Of a stretch of DNA of 64,000 nucleotides, positions 56,838 through 64,000 are shown in pieces. The DNA is from Entomortierella parvispora (taxonomy: Eukaryota > Mortierellomycota > Mortierellomycetes > Mortierellales > Mortierellaceae). Every line of letters starts with the position of its first letter. The stretch's first letter is position 1. Below the pieces are notes generated by a model. The model saw only the letters and a program-made list of their open reading frames with translations. It searched no databases and was not told the origin of the DNA. The stretch spans positions 124,001-188,000 of the forward strand of contig OY752144.1 of NCBI GenBank assembly GCA_963573315.1, written 5' to 3'. The translations under genes and the position numbers were made by a program.

Positions 56838-57819
56838 TTCGTTTGAGGTGGAACCTTTCCAAGGTGTGCAAAATTGCCAGGAGGGCAAATGGGCGGCTCA
56901 TCACGTGGTGAAGTCAATTGCGCCCGTCCCGCGCCACCAATATTTGACAAGAGCTTCAGCCCATTCCGCAACCAACAGTGTTGCCCGTTGTCTCCTCTCT
57001 TTCAGACCAGAACATGTACTATACTGAAAAACACAAGCCCAAAGGATAGCCAAACTTCTCACTGATAAGACTCTTGTGATGGCTGATGCCTCTCTCACGA
57101 CCTGAAAAAACGGACCAGCTCAGATGGAACGGTGGGGGAAGAGCGTGGGATTCTTCATCCAAGAATGTGCGCAGAGACAAAGGATGCCTCTTGTTTTCAG
57201 ATCAGTTGCTGTAAGAGCGGTAACATCTTGGAGCAGGACGAGAAACGAATGCTTTAATGGATACATGTACATGTCCTGCAATGTCTGTGGTAAGGTAGTT
57301 GTTCTTGCGAGGGATGTTCCGGTGCCGAAAGTGTTGCAGATCAATCTGCAGCTGGTAAGGTGATGTTTTCATTGACTGTCCGATGAACTTCCTTAGCCAT
57401 CGCCCTTTAGAGACAGCATCTTGCCTGGCGATTTGTCGATTCTTGATCTTCGAGGATTCTCCGGGGATTTGTGGCATCTGATTGACAGTCTTCCTCCATC
57501 CTGTCGAGATTCTTCCCAAATTAAGGGCACACGCCGGTTCATCATGCGACTTTAGGTTTCGAATGGCCGCGACTTTAGGTTTCGAATGGCCAGGGAAAGC
57601 AGGAGAGCCACCGAGCCACCGAAAGGACAACAACAGGTATAAAAGCCCAAAGCCCATTGATTGTACTTTACTCCTTCTTCTCTTATCCTTTCCAACAACC
57701 CTCCTTTCCTTCCTTCTAATCGTCCCTCCGTTGCCCCTCCCTCATCTTCTCTTCCCAAATCCAGCGACCCCTCTTTTGACTGCCAGCTTTGCTTCTTCCA
57801 AAATCTCGGCACTGCCAAC
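56838..57819. other. Intergenic, divergent promoter
   Basis: No gene supported. A CACGTG lies near 56905. A TATAAAA at 57638-57644 lies 176 bp before the methyltransferase ATG, with a pyrimidine-rich leader. Confidence 0.5.
57546..57591. repeat. 23-bp perfect tandem duplication
   Basis: The 23-bp unit beginning GCGACTTTAGGTTTCGAATG occurs twice head to tail (57546-57568 and 57569-57591), about 50 bp upstream of the TATA box of the methyltransferase gene. It could be a doubled regulatory site. Confidence 0.8.
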
Positions 57820-58796
57820 ATGAATCTCTTCCAACATCTCATGGAACCTTGGGTGTTCATGTGGTTATCGTTCACTCACATCCCCGCTACCATCCGAGCC
57901 CTCGTCCAAGCCAAGGACTATGGTACCCTCTTTTCCCTCTCTGGTTTCCGTGAGGCTCTCTTCGGGACCTTTTGGGCTTCCTTTAGTCCAAATGTCAAAG
58001 CCGCCAGCGAAGAGTGTGTCGTTGCTCTCCTGGAAGGCCGTGTCAAAGGTGGCCGCATCCATGACAATGTCGTCAGCACACCCGTCTATGGGACCGTGCT
58101 TGAGGTTGGTGCAGGCAGCGGCAATTGGGCAGACGTCCTGGCCCGCTTCAGCAATGTAAACGCTGATGTCGGCTCAGACGGACTTCGCAACAGGAAAAAC
58201 CCACACGGCGGTATCACCAAGATCTATGGCGTCGAACCCAATCCCATTTCTGCCAAAGCGTTAAAGCAACGTGTGACGGAGGTCGGCCTAAAAGATGTTT
58301 ATCAAGTCGTGCCCGTCGGCATCGAGTTTGTTGACGATCCATCCGCCTGGGATGGTAAGATCGAGCCTGGTTCGATCGATTGTATTGTGGGTGTCCTGTG
58401 CATGTGCAGCATCCCCGAACCCGAAAAGAACATCAAGATGTTGTACAGACTCCTTAAGCCAGGCGGACACTGGTTCGTCTATGAACATGTCAAGGTCACC
58501 CGAGGTGGTCCATTGTTGCGCTTTTACCAATGTAAGTCAAGTGCGCAGATCGTTTGATCCTGATCCATTGAAATGGAATTAAGGGATTAATTTCAATTTT
58601 TTTAAAATACTCCCACTGGCAAACAGGGTTTTGCAACATCGGATGGTCATTTTTCATGGGCTCTTGCCGCCTCTGCCGCGAGACAGGCAAAAGCCTCCGA
58701 TCTGCCGGAGTCTGGCAAGAAATTGATCTCGAATCGCCCCCGGGTCAGCCTGCCTACGAAGTCCTTCCTCATATTTACGGAACTTTGAGAAAGTAA
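57820..58796 (+). CDS. METTL7-like (TMT1 family) SAM-dependent methyltransferase
   Basis: Exons: 57820-58531, 58627-58796; 293 aa. A hydrophobic/amphipathic N-terminus (EPWVFMWLSFTHIPATIRAL) suits membrane or lipid-droplet association, as in animal METTL7. The class I fold shows motif I GTVLEVGAGSGNW, the acidic ribose-binding strand IYGVEPNP, motif IV IDCIVGVLCMCSIPEP and MLYRLLKPGGHWFVYEHV. The C-terminus WQEIDLESPPGQ..LPHIYGTLRK has the HIYG ending shared with METTL7. Animal relatives methylate thiols such as hydrogen sulfide; the substrate here is unknown. Small-molecule methylation is the likely class. Confidence 0.88.
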
Positions 58797-59145
58797 TTTT
58801 GGGAGATGTTCTGACACCGGTCTTGGGGTTTGGAGTAGGGCGTTATCTTGTAGTGAAGCTGGTATTTGTCATAGATGTATGAGGTAGAGTGGGGCAGAGG
58901 TGCTGATAGGGGGTGGATCGACGGCGTCAGACTAGCTGCCATGGTCCATTGCCTCCACAATACCAGCAATAAACGTGTGCCTATTTCAGCAAAGTGGTCC
59001 AATTTGGCAATGTTGAAAGCTATGGACCTGTTGTCCTTTATTCTCAATCCTTTCAATTCTTGAAAGCAAACTCGCCTAGGCTGGTTAATCAATGTTAAAT
59101 GGGACCACAATACATACCCCCCCCCCCCTACCCAACGTTATTTGG
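58797..59145. other. Convergent 3' region
   Basis: Between the stops of the methyltransferase and the RING ligase. A C-run lies near 59117-59129. No coding sequence seen. Confidence 0.5.
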
Positions 59146-60400
59146 CTAATTGTTGTGAGAGCAGCGTTGACAACGGGTTTCCATACAAGTTTCACAATGC
59201 ATGGCGTAAAGGGGCATGGACCAACGGCAAACATTGCACATTCGCCCAAAGGACTGTTGACGTTGCCAGTCATGGTCATGGTGGTAATAGTTCCGGAGTA
59301 CGTGCTGAAGGCGGTGTCTGACATTCCCGGGAGCATCAGGTCCAATACGGTCATTCAAGATCTGATTCAGTTCCGCAGTAGGATAGAGCTCACACGAACA
59401 GGTCTTCCACGGCTTGAGGCAAGTATAACAGAATTCGTTTCGGCATGTACAGGTGATGTGGACACAGCCCGACACCTTCTCGACTACAGCTCCGCACCGG
59501 AAACACACCTTCCAACCATTCTCTGAGATTACCCTAGAAGCCGCGGCGTCCAATTCTTCCGCGGGCGGACAAGGATGCTCAATCTCTTGCCTGATAGCCT
59601 CATACCTTTCCACATCATTTCTGTTTGGCAAACACGCTGCGACCATCTCATTAGAGAAATGTTGTCTGCAGCAACGAACCGGGATAAAGGCCTTATTCGA
59701 TAGCGCGTGGAGGCAGAGCGAGCGTGCACACTCCTCACAGTACGGATGTTCACATGGGGCAATGTATGTTTGTTTCACAGAAACGCAGGCCACACAGGTC
59801 GCCGTGACGTTGAAATGTTGGAGGACAAGTTGAAAGCGCGCGCTAGTGGCTTGTACCGCCCTCTCAGCATCAGGCTCCTCCCGCTCGAGTCGTTGTGCAA
59901 GCTCGCGGTCGGTACGGGTCAATTCGTCTTCCTCATTCAGTTCTTCAACAACTTCCTCAGGGAGCGGCTCGCAAGCGGCCAGACTCTTGGCCAGCCTATA
60001 GCTTTGCTCCATCTCCTGGGCCTCCCGAAGCATGCTCTCGATCGCAAGTTGGGTATCAGAGCTGGCCCCGAGCTTGCCCAGTCCTCCTGCATTGCGGTCT
60101 TCTGAAATCCACAGAGACTGAACAAGGAGAGCATGAATGTAATCGTCAAGCTCAGGGTCAACCTTGTTGAATTCCTCGGCATCTCCGGTGTATATCGAGT
60201 TCCCACTACTCCTAGTGCTTCTTGAGTTTTCTCTGATGTCATATCGTCTATTGCCAATTGGCGTTGAGTGTGAACTGGAGGAACCTGCACTGCTATGACA
60301 GGTAGGTCACTTCGGGTCAGTTCTTCGTTTCTTATCAACAGCCATCTCTGAAGGCACCTCAGTACCCCCAACGATCATTTTTATAGTACCTCGACATCAT
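59146..60400 (-). CDS. RBR-type E3 ubiquitin ligase lacking a clear IBR domain
   Basis: Exons: 60390-60400 (11 nt) and 59146-60292; 385 aa. Residues 1-165 are a Ser-rich start and an acidic helical region (LNEEDELTRTDRELAQRLE). RING1 begins at Cys170 (CVACVSVKQTYIAPCEHPYC). The second zinc module, from about 267, reads CFRCGAVVEKVSGCVHITCT, then CRNEFCYTC; Cys280 in SGCVHI matches the catalytic cysteine of RING2 in parkin and HHARI. Only about 50 residues separate the modules and they lack the IBR cysteine pattern. A final Cys/His cluster (CNVCRWSMPLYAMHCETC) ends the protein. It resembles fungal IBR-finger proteins; substrates are unknown. Confidence 0.85.
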
Positions 60401-61521
60401 TTCGTTACAATTGTTTTTTTTCCTAGAAGGCGGAAGATGGTGCACTACGGGAGTTTGAGGAAGGGACGTTGTTGCCAGTAGGAGAGGACAAAGGACAGAA
60501 AGAGTGGGAAGAAAGAGAAAAGGAGGCAGTTGTGCTCTGAGCACACTCTCTTACCCCCCTTTTTTTTGTTTGGATGAGAGCCTTGAGTCATGTGAACACG
60601 AAGACGAACGGAACCATCAGGCGGATCATGTGACAAGACATGTCTATCTGTTGAAAAAGGATTGCCTTTCTTTATCCATGGGTCACTTGGCTAGATCTGA
60701 GGTCTTCGCGATCAAGCAACCAGATAATTGCCTCAGGAGCTTTTGAGCTTTTGTCCGAGTTGCATCGTCTAAAAACACACCAACTGTTTTTTATTTCTGT
60801 TGGACAAAGAACCCCTTTTCTCTTCGTCATCGCGATCTTCGTCTTTTCTTCTCACGTCCTGGATTTTAAAGGGTCTTTGTGCCTCGAGTCACTTCTCTCT
60901 CCTTGTCTTCTTTTTCCTTTTTTTCTACCCCAACTTTCTACTTCTCCCTGTCAATCATGTGAGATGTGGTGTATAGCAAGCCAGATTGGGACTTCAAATT
61001 CAGGACTCGTAACAAGTGCTCAAAGAAAGAGCTGAGGCGTTTTCCATGCCATTGAAGGCGACATCATTTATCTTTTCCCATCTCTAGTTCTTTTGTGGCG
61101 ATGACTGGAAAAGATCTTCACTCTTCGTCTCATTGGACTGTAGAATGCCCTAGTCAAGTCCTGCACACCATTTTTCAGCACACAGACCCGAGTTGGCTGT
61201 TAGCGATAACGAGTGGTAATAGGTTCGAGCGCGACATGTGGAGCCGGAGGGAGGGGAAAACCAAAAAAACTTGTTGGGGAATGGGAAGCTGTTCTCACAG
61301 GGATGAGATGGAGCAGCTCTTGTCGACTTCTGAGAGAGAAAGCAAAAACAGAATGCACGGACCACAGATCAATTGTCTGCTAAAAAAGGAAAAAGGATTC
61401 GTCCAAAAAAAAAAAAAGGAGCAGGGACAAGAGCGGCGATCACTTGTCTGTTGCCTGAGTACGTGTTCTGGGGGCATTGAAGCAATTGGTCTTTTATTGA
61501 AGAAATGACGCACCAACACAC
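60401..61521. other. Intergenic, 1.1 kb
   Basis: No gene supported on either strand; open frames are short and run through homopolymers. It includes the RING-ligase promoter and the 3' flank of the next orphan gene. Confidence 0.45.
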
Positions 61522-62121
61522 TTAATATCCTGGACTGGTGATTCGTCTGCACCATTCCTCCATGTTGTCTCTGAGCCCGAGGTGGTCCACCAACCAGTCG
61601 GCCCTCTCAGCCATTCTACTACGGTTGACAACGTAGCCGAGACGCTGAGTTTGCACAACCTCAAGCCCACCTGCGTTTAACCAATGCTCTTCATCTACGT
61701 CAAGCGTCAAATCGCGGCTGTCCATCCGATTCAAGAATTGGATAATGGATCTAGTTAACACTCCACCCGCAAGAAATTTTGTCTGGAGAGCCTTGTCCGC
61801 AGGAAGGAATTCGAGGACCTCTTTGGGGAGTGTGTTGTTCTTGATCATCTCATCCAGCTCACTCTTGCTCAAGCGAGTCTCGCCACTCACTTTGCGTAAA
61901 GGCATGAAGACAACAATATCGGGGAACTCGTCCTGAAGGATTTTGTGGAAGAGACTGGTGTCCGTACTTCCGACCGTGAAGCCAGACTTTGTTTGAGCGT
62001 ACTTCAGGATAGAAGACATACCATCTTGTTGGTTGGAGTAAACAGTGAAGAGTTTGCGGAACTCGGCGTTTGGGTCTTCTGGAGAGGATCCGGAATATGA
62101 GCCACGAGTGACAAACGCCAT
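61522..62121 (-). CDS. Orphan globular protein
   Basis: Single coding exon, 199 aa. I do not recognise it. It lacks a signal peptide and membrane segments, and looks well folded and mixed alpha/beta (FPDIVVFMPLRKVSG, LDEMIKNNTLPKEVLEFLP, LNAGGLEVVQTQRLGYVVN, AERADWLVDHLGLRDNMEEW). Codon usage follows the C/G-ending bias of neighbours, supporting expression. A leader intron is probable: CTACC/GTAAGA near 62208-62213 joined to CTTCTAATAG directly before the ATG. A TATAAATA at 62263-62270 (minus strand) stands 142 bp upstream. Confidence 0.75.
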   Translation of the reverse strand: MAFVTRGSYSGSSPEDPNAEFRKLFTVYSNQQDGMSSILKYAQTKSGFTVGSTDTSLFHKILQDEFPDIVVFMPLRKVSGETRLSKSELDEMIKNNTLPKEVLEFLPADKALQTKFLAGGVLTRSIIQFLNRMDSRDLTLDVDEEHWLNAGGLEVVQTQRLGYVVNRSRMAERADWLVDHLGLRDNMEEWCRRITSPGY

Positions 62122-63395
62122 CTATTAGAAGAATGATCAATTGGGCCTTGTCAGCAGCATGGTTGAGGGTCTGTTCGGAATGGAAGCTAGAGCAGAAGAA
62201 GGCGTCTTACGGTAGAGTGGTGAAGAGTTGTTGGATAAGTTGTAGAGTGTTTTCTTTCTCCTTATTTATAACATCACACGAACTGCCTCAACAATCTTGT
62301 TCATGCAAGTACCTACGATTCTCACACTATTGGACAATGGCTGAGAGCACAGTCAGTATCGGGGCCTGAGGGAAGGACGGTATTCGATGCTTACGCTTCG
62401 ATGCTTACGCTCCGCGAAGAAAGTCATCTTTGCTGCACGCGTTTGAAGAGCTCCTGCTGTGTATCAGTTTCACCTGGGGTAGAAGTTTGATACTCTGGCG
62501 ACAAGTATGACCCGGGCCCTTGGGATAGTGCTGTCGTCCTCCGTATTACCGAAGAAATAAATCTAGACCTGTCGGCGCCCACGAAATTTTTTGCAGATGA
62601 GAAACAAAAAAAAAAAATTCCATGCAGAAAGTGGAGGCCAATGCACTCTTGCACAAAGGGTTCTATTTTCAAGGAAGAACGGGCAAGCGCTGCATTCATT
62701 CAGTTAAGGCTGCCTCCTGAACACTAGGCTGCCTTCTTCGACGAATTGACATGCTCCGGTTTGGAGGTATCTATTGGTTCGAAGTGACCCGAAAAGTGTG
62801 TGGCATGGTTCTCACGCCTTTTTTCCTGCGGGATTGCCTCATCAACAACTTTCTTTCAAGATCCGTAGGTTGATAGAATGAGGGGTTTCCCTAGCTGTTC
62901 ACAAAAAAAAGTTGAAAAGGGTTGGAAGATGTGGTCTGTTCTTGGATGATGGTAAGCAAACGGGCACTTTTCCCGATTTCTTATCCACTCCCAGAAACAG
63001 TTGCGAGAAGGGGTTATCTGCACTGGTGTCAACGGCGTCATTACAAATGTGCCTTCTCGTTTCCCCAGCGATTTACGTATAACAAATAATGGTATCTTTG
63101 TTTTTCCCACAGATGAAGCAAGGGGTTCAATGGTGGGGGACAGTAACGGAAAGCGGCCTGCGCGGCTTTCAGCTTCCTTCAGCCGGGATCATTGGCCAAT
63201 GGCGCGATTGTTCTTCAAGATTAGTGTGTGTCGCGATTGCGCACTTACCATCCAAATAGGGGGGCGCAGGAACGAACGGGACAAACTGCTTACTTTGATA
63301 GTTTTGCGGTGGATATTCGTTTCCTATAAAAACCGCTCGCGAACCAGAGCTGATCATCACCATCCCAACTCCAGAAAAACCCAGACACCACCACA
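62122..63395. other. Intergenic, 1.27 kb
   Basis: Holds the promoters of the divergent orphan and secreted-protein genes (TATA boxes at 62263-62270 minus and 63325-63332 plus). A short GATGCTTACGCT duplication lies near 62386-62411. No gene seen between about 62400 and 63300. Confidence 0.45.
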
Positions 63396-64000
63396 ATGCT
63401 CATTATCAAGTCACTCCTCATCCTTTGCTCAGGTACATCAACGGACTAGAAAATGAAATGTTCGGCGCAGTGGGCGCGCTCACAAATCTAACTTTTACCA
63501 ACAAACAATTGTGTTTTTCGCGTTTAGCTGCGGTCGTTTTGGCCAACAAGGCCGTCGTTTCTGGTGCAATTTTCGTTGGAGAGGATACAACTGACCCTTC
63601 CGCTGCGCCTGTCGATATCTTCAGGGAGGCCTATAACCATGCCTCTGCTACTTCCTCGCTCTTGGTTTATTCTGCAGTAGGGGCCGACTTCCACCCATCG
63701 ACCCAACCCTCAAAGACTCTCGAATCGTCGTTGGATGCCTTTCTCCAGAAGGCCTCTACTTTCCCCGGCTTCTTCCTTGAGCGCAGCGAGAGTGTTTCTG
63801 TCCCCCTAAACGGGTCGCTCTTTCAGTTTGAGGAGGTCATTCGAGAGTCAAACCCGGATTACGTTAACATAGCTCTCGTTGCTCGTAACCTCCGCGACTT
63901 GGTACCCGGGTACATTGTCAACCGAGACGTGAAAGAATGGATCCTGAGCCTCATCGTTATTGATAAGCCCAAGGGCGAGGATACTGTCAAGTTCGGCATT
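63396..64000 (+). CDS. Predicted secreted or vesicular protein, 5' part only
   Basis: Exons: 63396-63432 and 63528 to the window end. Joining them gives a signal peptide (MLIIKSLLILCSAAVVLANK) followed by KAVVSGAIFVGEDTTDP. The frame stays open to base 64000, 170 codons so far, with C/G-ending codons. I do not recognise the mature part; it is Ser-rich early, then looks globular (LFQFEEVIRESNPDYVNIAL). A TATAAAAA at 63325-63332 lies about 64 bp before the ATG. The intron is GTACAT..TTTAG in phase 1. Confidence 0.75.

Noticed and set aside
1..64000. CRISPR arrays, bacterial operons or prophage
   Set aside because: None seen. Intron-rich genes and nuclear tRNAs show a eukaryotic chromosome; the repeats present are not regularly spaced with unique spacers.
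1..64000. Genome-wide enrichment of CACGTG in promoters
   Set aside because: I counted roughly 18 sites in 64 kb, close to the chance expectation of about 16.

Overview
This is a gene-dense nuclear segment of a fungus. Every protein gene is eukaryotic, most are split by short GT–AG introns, third codon positions favour C/G, and there are two nuclear tRNA types. A vitamin B12-dependent methylmalonyl-CoA mutase with a mitochondrial presequence, which Ascomycota and Basidiomycota generally lack, together with high intron density, points to an early-diverging lineage such as Mortierellomycota/Mucoromycota. The lineage is inferred. I recognise about 27 protein genes and three tRNAs. Exon limits come from reading splice sites by eye together with family conservation.

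Layout. 1-8.5 kb: SEC61 alpha (3' end outside the window), a Sis1-type DnaJ, a small His/Arg-rich orphan, alkaline ceramidase, and a poly(A) polymerase/TUTase-like protein with an altered catalytic triad. 8.5-10.7 kb: no protein genes; a 530-bp fold-back element, tRNA-Tyr with intron, short direct repeats, tRNA-Val. 11-18.5 kb: methylmalonyl-CoA mutase, TVP15-like Golgi protein, mitochondrial aspartate aminotransferase. 19.7-25.8 kb: an orphan gene, a MAPEG-family protein, a second identical tRNA-Val, Asterix (WDR83OS), an EF-hand protein. 26-43.4 kb: a compact run of minus-strand genes: DHHC palmitoyltransferase, URM1, RAD54, USO1/p115, eIF5A, Ima1, mitochondrial glutamate-type carrier. 44-52.3 kb: a single-pass PPxY protein, a RhoGAP-like protein, LIS1/PAC1. 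53.4-56.9 kb: a divergent pair, a PhyH-family Fe(II)/2OG oxygenase and a PhnZ-like HD-domain oxygenase, then gluconokinase. 57.8-64 kb: a METTL7-like methyltransferase, a RING ligase, an orphan, and the start of a secreted protein.

Most promising system. The divergent pair at 53435-56032 matches the two-enzyme oxidative phosphonate pathway known from bacteria (PhnY/PhnZ and TmpA/TmpB): a 2-oxoglutarate oxygenase hydroxylates the carbon next to phosphorus, and an HD-domain diiron oxygenase cleaves the C-P bond. Side by side in a fungal chromosome they suggest a eukaryotic route for using 2-aminoethylphosphonate or its trimethyl form. All expected metal ligands are visible. One substrate-pocket position in the HD protein differs.

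Other notable points are three candidate GC-AG introns, micro-exons of 10-23 nt, a RhoGAP domain without its arginine finger, a nucleotidyltransferase with His in place of the third Asp, and an RBR-type ligase that appears to lack the IBR domain.
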